NCBI GenBank assembly: GCA_947475855.1
Contig: CANJPN010000268.1
Location: 1-8,171 of the forward strand
DNA from: Bradyrhizobiaceae bacterium
GTDB lineage: Bacteria > Pseudomonadota > Alphaproteobacteria > Rhizobiales > Hyphomicrobiaceae
Direction: 5' to 3'
DNA length: 8,171 nucleotides
Shown here: in pieces, positions 1 through 6,024 of the stretch
How the letters are laid out: each line of letters starts with the position of its first letter
Numbering within the stretch: position 1 is the first letter of the stretch
The notes under the pieces: generated by a model
Told to the model about the DNA's origin: nothing
What the model saw: only the letters and a program-made list of their open reading frames with translations
Database searches by the model: none
Position numbers and translations under genes: made by a program

Positions 1-1634
1 TGCTGGGCGCAGAATTCCCGGACCTCGGTCCCGAATGGGAACGATTTCAGTCGCATCGAGTTCAGCCGGTAGCCGGCAGCGTTCATCTCGTCCTGCGCTT
101 CCATCACGGCGGGCTTGGTCGCGCCGAAGTATATGATGCCGACTTTGCCAGACTTGTCCCGGATATCGATATCCGCCTTCGGCACCAGCGTTGCCGCGGT
201 GTCGAACTTGCGGCGGATGCGGTCGATTACGCGGGCGTGGATGTCGCCGTTCTCGGTATAGCGTGCGTACTCGTCGTGGCTGGTGCCGCGCGTGAAGAAC
301 GAGCCTTTCGTCGGATGCGTGCCGGGCAGCGTGCGGTAGGGAATCGCGTCGCCGTCTGCGTCGAGATAGCGGCCCCACTCCTGGCCCTTCACGTCCTTGA
401 ATGCGTCGAGCGCCTTGGCGTCGAGCACCTTGCCGCGATCGTGCACGTAGGCGTCGTCCCATACGAACGCGTCGGTCACCCAGTCATTCATGCCGATGTC
501 GAGATCACTCATCATGATGACGGGCGTCTGTAACCGCTCGGCGAGATCGAATGCGTCCCGGCTCATCGAGAAGCACTCGGTGGGATCGGAAGGGAACAGC
601 AGGACGTGCTTGGTATCGCCGTGGCTCGCGTAGGCGGCCGACAGAATATCGGACTGTTGGGTCCGCGTGGGCATGCCAGTCGATGGGCCGCCGCGCTGGA
701 TGTCGTAGAGCACCACGGGGATCTCGGCGAAGTAGGCGAGGCCGAGGAACTCGCTCATCAGGGAGACGCCGGGACCTGAAGTCGCGGTGAACGACCGTGC
801 GCCATTCCAGCCGCCGCCGATGGCGACACCGATCGCGCTGAGTTCGTCCTCTGCCTGGACAAGCGCGTAGTTCTTCTTGCCGTCCTTATCCACGCGGAAG
901 CGCTTGGCGTGTTTTTCGAAGCCTTCGACCATCGAGGTCGACGGCGTGATCGGATACCAGCCGCACACTGTGGCGCCGGCATAGACGGCACCAAGCCCGG
1001 CTGCTTCGTTACCCGTGACGAGGATCTTGCCCTTGGTCGACTGGGCATGGCGAACCTTGATCGGCAGCGGGCAGTCGAAATGATCGCTGGCATAGGTGCG
1101 GCCGAGATTGAGCGCCTCGAGGTTGGCGGCGACAAGCTTCTCTTTGCCCTTGAGTTGGTCGCCGACGACGGTCTTGATGACCTCCATGTCCATGTCGAGC
1201 AGTGCTGACAGGGCACCGACGTAGACCATGTTCTTGAACAACTGGCGCTGGCGAGGATCGGCCCACTTCTTCGCGCACATCTGGGCGATCGGGACGGGCA
1301 GCACCGTGATGTCGGAGCGCGGCCACACGCGCGGCATCGAGCTGTCGTACAGCAGCCAGCCGCCGGGAACGACTTCTGCTAGATCGTCCTGGTAGGTCTG
1401 CGGGTTCATCGCGACGAGCAGATCGATGCCCGCGCGTCTGGCGTTGTAGCCCTTTTCGGAAACCCGGACTTCGTACCACGTCGGCAGGCCCTGGATGTTC
1501 GACGGGAAGATGTTCTTGGGCGCTACCGTTATGCCCATCCGGAACAGCGTCTTGGCGAACATCGCGTTGGCGGAGGCGGAGCCAGAGCCGTTCACGGTCG
1601 CGAACTTGACGACGAAATCGTTGATGCCGCTCAT
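1..1634 (-). CDS. korA: 2-oxoacid:acceptor (2-oxoglutarate:ferredoxin-type) oxidoreductase, fused gamma-alpha subunit, 3' end outside window
   Basis: This subunit takes part in thiamine-diphosphate-dependent oxidative decarboxylation of a 2-oxoacid to its CoA ester, passing electrons to a ferredoxin or, here, probably to the NADP-linked partner encoded upstream. Reading the minus strand from ATG at 1634 gives 544 codons with no stop before the window edge. Residues about 1-190 form the gamma domain (start MSGINDFVVKFATVNGSGSA). From about residue 205 the alpha domain begins with GNEAAGLGAVYAGA (G208) and the family signature WYPITPST (226-233), followed by QAEDELSAIG, SGPG and the QRGGPSTGMPTRTQQ stretch. 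An AGGA lies 11 bases before the ATG. The gene lies 140 bp after korC on the same strand, so the two are probably co-transcribed, with a beta subunit expected beyond the left edge. Membership of the family is clear. Substrate (2-oxoglutarate rather than another 2-oxoacid) is inferred from the korC partner. Confidence 0.9.
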   Translation of the reverse strand, partial: MSGINDFVVKFATVNGSGSASANAMFAKTLFRMGITVAPKNIFPSNIQGLPTWYEVRVSEKGYNARRAGIDLLVAMNPQTYQDDLAEVVPGGWLLYDSSMPRVWPRSDITVLPVPIAQMCAKKWADPRQRQLFKNMVYVGALSALLDMDMEVIKTVVGDQLKGKEKLVAANLEALNLGRTYASDHFDCPLPIKVRHAQSTKGKILVTGNEAAGLGAVYAGATVCGWYPITPSTSMVEGFEKHAKRFRVDKDGKKNYALVQAEDELSAIGVAIGGGWNGARSFTATSGPGVSLMSEFLGLAYFAEIPVVLYDIQRGGPSTGMPTRTQQSDILSAAYASHGDTKHVLLFPSDPTECFSMSRDAFDLAERLQTPVIMMSDLDIGMNDWVTDAFVWDDAYVHDRGKVLDAKALDAFKDVKGQEWGRYLDADGDAIPYRTLPGTHPTKGSFFTRGTSHDEYARYTENGDIHARVIDRIRRKFDTAATLVPKADIDIRDKSGKVGIIYFGATKPAVMEAQDEMNAAGYRLNSMRLKSFPFGTEVREFCAQ

Positions 1635-1682
1635 TCCAGTCCATCCTGCTCGTTCGAGGTGGTGTCGGACCCTTTGACGACC

Positions 1683-1709
1683 GGGGGCAGACCCTGCGGG
1701 GCTGTCCCC
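1683..1709. repeat. Diverged REP-like palindrome, copy 1
   Basis: The left arm GGGGGCAGACCC (1683-1694), a 3-base loop (1695-1697) and the right arm GGGGCTGTCCCC (1698-1709) form a 12-bp hairpin with one A-G mismatch and one G-T wobble. Its arm sequence and 3-base loop match those of the perfect palindrome at 1739-1765, so the two look like copies of one repeat. It lies in the korC-korA spacer. Confidence 0.6.
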
Positions 1710-1738
1710 GCCTCGATGGTGTCGTTGTCTTCTGGTCT

Positions 1739-1765
1739 GGGGTCAGACCCGCCGGGTCTGACCCC
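1739..1765. repeat. REP-like perfect palindrome, copy 2
   Basis: GGGGTCAGACCC (1739-1750), loop GCC, then GGGTCTGACCCC (1754-1765) is a perfect 12-bp inverted repeat. It starts 9 bases after the korC stop codon and lies upstream of korA. In the mRNA it would be a very stable hairpin. There is no U-run after it on the minus strand, so it is not a standard intrinsic terminator. The GGGGTCAGACCC core resembles dispersed palindromic (REP/RAYT-type) repeats of proteobacteria. That family assignment is from memory and is not proven here. Confidence 0.65.
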
Positions 1766-1774
1766 GACTGTAGA

Positions 1775-3685
1775 TTACTGCATAATATAAGCGTTGTGAT
1801 GCTTGCTGACTGCCGGCGAAGCCTTCGCCTCGACGTAGAAGTATTTCTGCATGTCCCAGGCCCCGGTCGGGCAGCGCTCGGCGCACAAACCGCAGTGGAG
1901 GCAGACGTCCTCGTCCTTGGCCATGATGCGTCCCGTCTTCAAGACGTCGGACACATAGATGTCCTGGCTCGCATTGAGGGCGGGTACGCGGAGGCTTGCG
2001 CGCAGTGCGCGCTCCGGTGCGTTGTCGGTGAAGCTGATGCAGTCGACCGGGCAGATGTCCATGCAAGCATCGCACTCGATGCACAGCTTGGGTTCGAACA
2101 CCGTTTGAATATCGCAGTTGAGACAGCGCTCGACTTCCTTCGCCGCACGTTCCCGATCGAAGCCCAGCTCGACTTCGAGCTTGAGGTTCTTGATCGACGC
2201 TTTGATATCCGCATGCGGGATGGGCGTGCGGTTCTGCGCGGCATAGTTGTTCGAATAAGACCACTCGTGGATGCCCATCTTCTGGGACACGAGTGTATGT
2301 CCGGGGCCAGGGCGCTGCGTGATGTCTTCGCCCCGGCAGTGTTTGTCGATCGAAATCGCGGCCTGATGGCCGTGGCTGACCGCCCAGATGATGTTCTCGG
2401 GGCCCCACGCGGCGTCGCCGCCGAAGAACACGCCGGGCCGGGTGGACATGAACGTCTTCTTGTCGACCTTCGGCATGTCCCATTCGCCGAATTCGAGGCC
2501 GACGTCGCGCTCGATCCAGGGGAAGGAGTTGTCCTGGCCGATCGCCATCAGAACGTCGTCGCAGTCGATGGTGATCGTCTCGCCGGAGGCTTCGAGCTTG
2601 GGACGGCCCTTCGCGTCGACGCCCTTCTCGACCATCTTCTCGAAGACCACGCCCGCGAGCTTGCCGTCCTTGATCACGAACGACTTGGGGTTGTGGTTGT
2701 CGAGGACCGGAATGCCTTCGTGCAAGGCGTCCTTCAGTTCCCAATCCGACGCCTTCATCACCTTGCGAGGCGAGCGGACGGTCACGGTGACCTTTTCGGC
2801 ACCCAGACGCAGCGCGCTGCGGCAACAGTCCATCGCCGTGTTGCCGCCGCCGATCACGACGACACGCTTGCCGACGCTTGTCACGTGTCCGAAAGCAATC
2901 GAGGTCAGCCAGTCGATGCCGATGTGAATGTTCTTGTCGGCTTCCTGCCGGCCTGGGACCTTGAGGTCCTTGCCACGGGGAGCACCGGTGCCCACGAACA
3001 CGGCATCATAGCCGTCGGCGAGGAGGGCTTTCAGGCTCTTGACTGGTGTCCCGAACCGGGCTTCGACGCCCATCTGAACGATCCGGTCGACTTCCTCGTC
3101 GAGCACGCTCTCCGGTAGACGGAACGAGGGAATGTTGGTGCGCATCAGACCGCCGCCGCGGGGGTCTTTCTCGAATAACGTCACATGGTAGCCGAGAGGC
3201 AGTAGATCGCGAGCAACCGTCAGCGATGCAGGACCGGCGCCAACGAGCGCGATGCGTTTGCCGTTCTTCGTGGCAGGGACAGCCGGCAGAAACGCGTCGA
3301 TCTCACCCTTGTTATCCGCGGCGACGCGCTTCAGGCGGCAGATTGCAACAGGTTCTGCGTTCTTCAGGCTGGGATCCTTGGCGGTCGTCTCGGTGCCGAT
3401 CTGGACGCGGCCACGGCGGCACGCGGGTTCACACGGACGATCACACACGCGGCCTAGAATGCCGGGGAAGACGTTCGACTCCCAGTTGAGCAGATAGGCG
3501 GCGGCATAGCGCCCCTGGGCGATCAATCGAATGTACTCGGGCACGGGCGTGTGCGTCGGGCAGGCGAACTGACAATCGACGACCTTGTGGAAATACTGAG
3601 GGTTATTGGTGTCCGTGGGAGCCATTCCCTGGCCCCCTCCCTTGCCCGATTCCCCGGGGCCATCCTGCTTGACGCGCGCGTCCAT
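1775..3685 (-). CDS. korC: FAD/NAD(P)-dependent oxidoreductase with ferredoxin-type Fe-S clusters, NADP-linking subunit of 2-oxoacid oxidoreductase
   Basis: This GltD-like flavoprotein probably moves electrons between the KorAB 2-oxoacid oxidoreductase and NADP(H). Such a third subunit is known for 2-oxoglutarate:NADP+ oxidoreductase of Azoarcus evansii. In the 636-residue product, N-terminal cysteines C38, C42, C81, C85 and C89 can bind a [4Fe-4S] cluster as in GltD. VGAGPASL (148-155) is the FAD site, VIGGGNTAMD (277-286) the NADPH site, and FFGGDAAWGP (420-429) the second FAD contact. The C-terminus holds CLNC (521-524), a CIECDACMDICP cluster (C535/538/541/545) and CLHCGLCAERCP (C595/598/601/605), a two-cluster ferredoxin domain. 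ATG at 3685 is preferred because AGAGGA lies 10 bases upstream. TTG at 3694 has no room for a ribosome site, while ATG at 3625 (MAPTDT) is a fair alternative because the first 20 residues are low-complexity. It is followed by korA. Confidence 0.88.
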   Translation of the reverse strand: MDARVKQDGPGESGKGGGQGMAPTDTNNPQYFHKVVDCQFACPTHTPVPEYIRLIAQGRYAAAYLLNWESNVFPGILGRVCDRPCEPACRRGRVQIGTETTAKDPSLKNAEPVAICRLKRVAADNKGEIDAFLPAVPATKNGKRIALVGAGPASLTVARDLLPLGYHVTLFEKDPRGGGLMRTNIPSFRLPESVLDEEVDRIVQMGVEARFGTPVKSLKALLADGYDAVFVGTGAPRGKDLKVPGRQEADKNIHIGIDWLTSIAFGHVTSVGKRVVVIGGGNTAMDCCRSALRLGAEKVTVTVRSPRKVMKASDWELKDALHEGIPVLDNHNPKSFVIKDGKLAGVVFEKMVEKGVDAKGRPKLEASGETITIDCDDVLMAIGQDNSFPWIERDVGLEFGEWDMPKVDKKTFMSTRPGVFFGGDAAWGPENIIWAVSHGHQAAISIDKHCRGEDITQRPGPGHTLVSQKMGIHEWSYSNNYAAQNRTPIPHADIKASIKNLKLEVELGFDRERAAKEVERCLNCDIQTVFEPKLCIECDACMDICPVDCISFTDNAPERALRASLRVPALNASQDIYVSDVLKTGRIMAKDEDVCLHCGLCAERCPTGAWDMQKYFYVEAKASPAVSKHHNAYIMQ

Positions 3686-4053
3686 CCAGCTCAAGTCCTC
3701 TGGTCGCTTCCTGCCGTGATGTTTTCGGTAGGGTTCTGTTTGAGTTTGCCTCTTAGCGCGCGCTCAAGCCTTTTGCAGGGCGCGCGTCTTTTATCGTTCG
3801 CGGCCTTTTAGCACCCCGTGCCATCGATATGGAACCGGTTGCCATCAAGAATCTTCACGGATAGGTGCATTAATGCTCAAGCCATTTGCGTGTTGCGATG
3901 CAAAACGAGGATGGTTTTCCGCATGATGAAATTTCGCGCAGGTCCGATGGGCAGGTGTCCATCCGACACGAGGGGGAGGCCGACGGGGATACCGGAGGGT
4001 GTTTCCGGGACCGCGCCACGCGACCTGGGCCGGATCGAGTGACTTGGCGCGCG
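3686..4053. other. Gene-free leader between korC and the mobile element
   Basis: About 370 bases without a convincing gene. Short open frames exist on both strands but have no ribosome site or recognisable product. On the minus strand it should hold the korC promoter, but I see no clear -35/-10 pair. Two possible sites stand out: the perfect 10-bp palindrome GCATTAATGC at 3867-3876, and an imperfect TTGC...GCAA dyad at 3886-3903. CCGGA and TCCGG arms around 3995 could form a small hairpin. No function is assigned. Confidence 0.5.
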
Positions 4054-4072
4054 GGTAGTGTCTCAGTTTGAA
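4054..4072 (+). repeat. Left terminal inverted repeat (19 bp)
   Basis: GGTAGTGTCTCAGTTTGAA, an exact inverted match to the right end at 7728-7746. The following bases (ATCTGACC) differ from those inside the right end (TTTTCGGC), so the repeat is 19 bp. Confidence 0.85.
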
Positions 4073-4145
4073 ATCTGACCCTGTTGACAGGGTGTCGATT
4101 CTGGCCGCGAACTCCTATATGCTTAGCGACAAGCAGGAGGCGCGG

Positions 4146-4352
4146 ATGCAGGTGAAGTTCGTTTGGGCCATCAAAGTGAGTGGCTTCGAGGATCAGATCA
4201 ACAATGCGTTGAAGACGCTGCCGCCAAACGCCGAGGTCGTTGATATTAAACTCTCCACGGCCCTGGCTGGGAAGCCAGAGATACGCGGAGGGGAATTGTC
4301 ATACGACGCATCCTATGGGGCTCTCATCCTATGGAGAGTGCGCAATGCCTAA
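4146..4352 (+). CDS. Small passenger protein of unknown function (68 aa)
   Basis: I do not recognise this protein. The start ATG at 4146 is well supported by AGGAGG ending 5 bases upstream. A TTG at 4068 in the same frame lies in the terminal repeat and is unlikely. The product begins MQVKFVWAIKVSGFEDQINN and looks like a small soluble alpha/beta protein, with a predicted helix around DQINNALKTLPP and strands around AEVVDIKLS and GALILWRV. It has no signal peptide, membrane segment or cysteines. Its TAA stop overlaps the next gene's ATG by 8 bases, so the two are probably translated together. It starts 73 bp inside the left end of the element, with no clear promoter in between. Confidence 0.65.
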   Translation: MQVKFVWAIKVSGFEDQINNALKTLPPNAEVVDIKLSTALAGKPEIRGGELSYDASYGALILWRVRNA

Positions 4353-4584
4353 AGGCCCCAAAGGCGAGAAGCGCCCCGCCGACGTGATCGGCAACGCAGT
4401 GAAGATCATGAAGATCGCCACTGGCGAGGAAGAAGACGAGAAGACTGACGACGGCAAGGATAAGGCTGCCGTCAGCATGGGGCGGCGCGGAGGCAAAGCG
4501 CGAGCCGAGAAGATGAGCGCAGGGGAACGAGCAGCGATTGCGAAGAAAGCTGCGAAAGCTAGGTGGGAACGCTCTCGGGGTTAA
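4345..4584 (+). CDS. Small basic KGG-type protein, unknown function (79 aa)
   Basis: The start ATG at 4345 has GGAG 8 bases upstream and overlaps the preceding gene. The N-terminus MPKGPKGEKRPADVIGNAVK and the C-terminal GRRGGKARAEKMSAGERAAI plus AKKAAKARW match a family I have met many times as a hypothetical, sometimes automatically labelled RNA-binding, protein in proteobacterial accessory DNA. The middle (GEEEDEKTDDGKDK) is acidic and probably disordered. The C-terminal third is rich in Lys, Arg and Ala, resembling histone-tail or KGG-repeat proteins, so nucleic-acid binding is possible but not shown. The last 26 bases overlap, tail to tail, the end of the DUF6941-like gene on the other strand. 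Confidence 0.75.
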   Translation: MPKGPKGEKRPADVIGNAVKIMKIATGEEEDEKTDDGKDKAAVSMGRRGGKARAEKMSAGERAAIAKKAAKARWERSRG

Positions 4585-4963
4585 TCATGCTGACCTTAAC
4601 CGTCTTGATAGTATCCCAATCCGCTTCTGCAGAAGCGCGCATCTGGATTACTAATGTCCCAGTCGACTGAAATTTTACGGGCATTGGTATCGAAAGATGC
4701 GCCATGTCTACCGCCGATTCTGACTGAAGTTCTCCATCGCTTTTAAATAGTGGTGTGGGGTCTTCATTGGATAAAGCTTGAAATTGCAAACGTGTAATTC
4801 CGCTAGGTATGTTTCTCACTTCTACCCACAAGACCAGTCGAAGCACGACTGGCAAGTGCGTCAAAATTATACCATCCGCATACACTCCGATTAAAATTTG
4901 TTTTCCATTATTCTCAATGCGCACGTCGTCGCATATAATAGTGTAGGCGATAGTTGGTGTCAT
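4559..4963 (-). CDS. DUF6941-like protein, last gene of passenger operon (134 aa)
   Basis: The product starts MTPTIAYTIICDDVRIENNG and continues KQILIGVYADGIILTHLP. The CDDVR (11-15), GK (20-21) and IGVY (25-28) pattern at these positions resembles the DUF6941 family, which has no known function. The rest is predicted to be mostly beta-strand (LRLVLWVEVRN, TLVIQMRAS, TVKVSMINPE), like a beta-sandwich, with no membrane segment. Its ATG (4963-4961) overlaps the stop of the upstream HTH gene as ATGA, indicating translational coupling; no good ribosome site of its own is seen. Codon use is AT-rich compared with the kor genes. Its place directly after a toxin-like gene and an HTH gene suggests a role in that module (accessory or third component), which is inference. 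The family call is from motif memory only. Confidence 0.7.
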   Translation of the reverse strand: MTPTIAYTIICDDVRIENNGKQILIGVYADGIILTHLPVVLRLVLWVEVRNIPSGITRLQFQALSNEDPTPLFKSDGELQSESAVDMAHLSIPMPVKFQSTGTLVIQMRASAEADWDTIKTVKVSMINPESVPT

Positions 4964-5412
4964 GACACCAAATCTTCCTCTTTAGCCATAATTCGCACGG
5001 TGACACCGGCCACTTTTGAGCCAGAGCTACTGCTCGCTTCGTTGTTAGGACCGACCTTTGCAACAACGTTTGGCGAAGGCGTTGCTTGGCAAGCGGCAAC
5101 TACTGGGTGGATATAGTTTGGTTTTGCGCGGTCACGAAACAAAACTGGCTGAAAATCCATCTCAGCCCCCATCGCTAAGAGGATGTCGCTTATAGTGTCC
5201 AACTCTAGGTTGGTCGGCGCGGACAGCCATCTAGTTATCTGCGCTGGATCTTTTTCAAGCATTTCAGCCAATTTCTTTTTTGAAATCGCACCGCGCTCGG
5301 CCTCTTCTGCAAAAAGCTTAACAATAGCTTCAAAGACACGGTTCTGCTGCCGCCTGCGGTAGTAGGCCCGATCTCTGCGACTGATAAGATTAATCTTTGA
5401 AGTATTTTCCAT
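4960..5412 (-). CDS. XRE-type helix-turn-helix protein, putative antitoxin/regulator (150 aa)
   Basis: Residues about 43-82 (ISKKKLAEMLEKDPAQITRW through DTISDILLAMGAEM) form a Cro/CI-type helix-turn-helix, preceded by a very basic stretch (SRRDRAYYRRRQQNR, 11-25). The C-terminal third (about 95-150) is rich in Pro, Asn and Ser and is probably disordered. In type II toxin-antitoxin pairs of the HigBA type such an HTH protein follows the toxin, neutralises it and represses the operon. The gene overlaps the end of the toxin-like gene by 23 bases and the next gene by 4. GGAG sits 6 bases before the ATG at 5412. The palindrome at 5904-5923, just ahead of the operon's first gene, is a likely operator. 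The HTH is clear; the antitoxin role is inferred from gene order. Confidence 0.75.
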   Translation of the reverse strand: MENTSKINLISRRDRAYYRRRQQNRVFEAIVKLFAEEAERGAISKKKLAEMLEKDPAQITRWLSAPTNLELDTISDILLAMGAEMDFQPVLFRDRAKPNYIHPVVAACQATPSPNVVAKVGPNNEASSSSGSKVAGVTVRIMAKEEDLVS

Positions 5413-5899
5413 TTAGCGCTCCACTCACAACAATGCGCACGTCTGTGGTCTCAATCGGCTGATATGTGTGGAAAAGCGTTCTCCACCTCGCCCTCGCCAG
5501 TCGTTTTACGGCGTTCCATTCTCTTGATTGCCATCCGCCTAAATCCTCTCTCAAGGCATGATTGGTCGCAACAAACGTGTTGCGAGCCGCAAACAGACCC
5601 AGGACCCTTATAGACGGAGCGTGGCGAATGCTTCGAATCTCCCACACAGCATCTCCTGCAGGGTAGAGAAGGAAAAGGTACTTGGGATCGATAGTTTGGC
5701 CACTGGCGAACACTTCCAAGTCCGCTTGAAGATACCCAAGCCGATCTTCCATCTCGTCGTCATGTGTAGCATTGAGAAAGTTCCAAAGCTCACTCGTCAC
5801 GAACATCGATCGACGTGGCGATGTTCCCGGCGCTCGCGGCTGGACGGGATACATCATCCCATCGCCAACACGCCACTGGATAACTTCTGCGATTGACAT
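5390..5899 (-). CDS. Putative RelE/HigB-like toxin, first gene of passenger operon (169 aa)
   Basis: The central and C-terminal part (VWEIRSIRHAPSIRVLG through ARNTFVATNHALREDLGGW, then AVKRLARARWRTLF) has the strand-strand-helix pattern and the EIR..p.IRVlg.fa..n.fVatn spacing seen in RelE/HigB-type toxins. This is weak, tentative recognition. The protein is longer than the usual ~100 residues and has an extra N-terminal region (1-60). ATG at 5899 is chosen over TTG at 5908, which is within the upstream dyad. Neither has a strong ribosome site. The gene is divergent from the transposase (126 bp away) and overlaps the HTH gene by 23 bases, the toxin-then-antitoxin order of higBA. An inverted repeat ends 5 bases upstream of the start, which fits autoregulation. 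If not a toxin, it is an uncharacterised partner of the HTH protein. Confidence 0.65.
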   Translation of the reverse strand: MSIAEVIQWRVGDGMMYPVQPRAPGTSPRRSMFVTSELWNFLNATHDDEMEDRLGYLQADLEVFASGQTIDPKYLFLLYPAGDAVWEIRSIRHAPSIRVLGLFAARNTFVATNHALREDLGGWQSREWNAVKRLARARWRTLFHTYQPIETTDVRIVVSGALNGKYFKD

Positions 5900-5903
5900 A
5901 TAA

Positions 5904-5923
5904 GTCAACTACCCATAGTTGGC
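5904..5923. promoter_or_regulatory. Palindromic operator candidate upstream of toxin-like/HTH/DUF6941 operon
   Basis: CAACTA (5906-5911), spacer CCCA, TAGTTG (5916-5921) is a perfect 6-bp inverted repeat. It extends to 8-bp arms with one mismatch (5904-5923). It lies 4 bases ahead of the toxin-like start codon. On the minus strand TTGCCA (5924-5919) and TATATG (which contains the start ATG) are 17 bases apart, so the dyad would sit inside a possible leaderless promoter. Binding by the HTH protein is inferred. Confidence 0.45.
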
Positions 5924-6024
5924 AACCAAAAAATCTAAGCCCTTCCATTGTGGAGATGAGTGCCGATACGCGCAATCTGAAAAAGATACTTGACGCTAAG
6001 CATAAAAGTTCATACATGGGAGCT

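Noticed and set aside
1009..1644. Minus-strand 211-codon frame overlapping korA, with a start 10 bases upstream
   Set aside because: It is an out-of-frame Arg-rich translation of korA; the other frame has the full family signature.
1796..3118. Long plus-strand open frame (440 codons) opposite korC
   Set aside because: It is the mirror of a GC-rich gene whose minus-strand product has clear FAD, NADP and Fe-S motifs; the plus-strand translation has no recognisable domain.
3754..3795. GCGCGC inverted arms followed by a T-rich stretch, like a terminator
   Set aside because: Short self-complementary GC arms with a long loop and only a short interrupted T-run; no gene ends nearby on the plus strand.
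4084..4121. Possible promoter for the first passenger gene (TTGACA at 4084, TATATG at 4116)
   Set aside because: The boxes are 26 bases apart, too far for a normal sigma-70 promoter, and no better pair was found.
5990..6018. Possible transposase promoter (TTGACG, 17 bases, TACATG)
   Set aside because: The -10 match is poor and transcription would start at the start codon, leaving no ribosome site.
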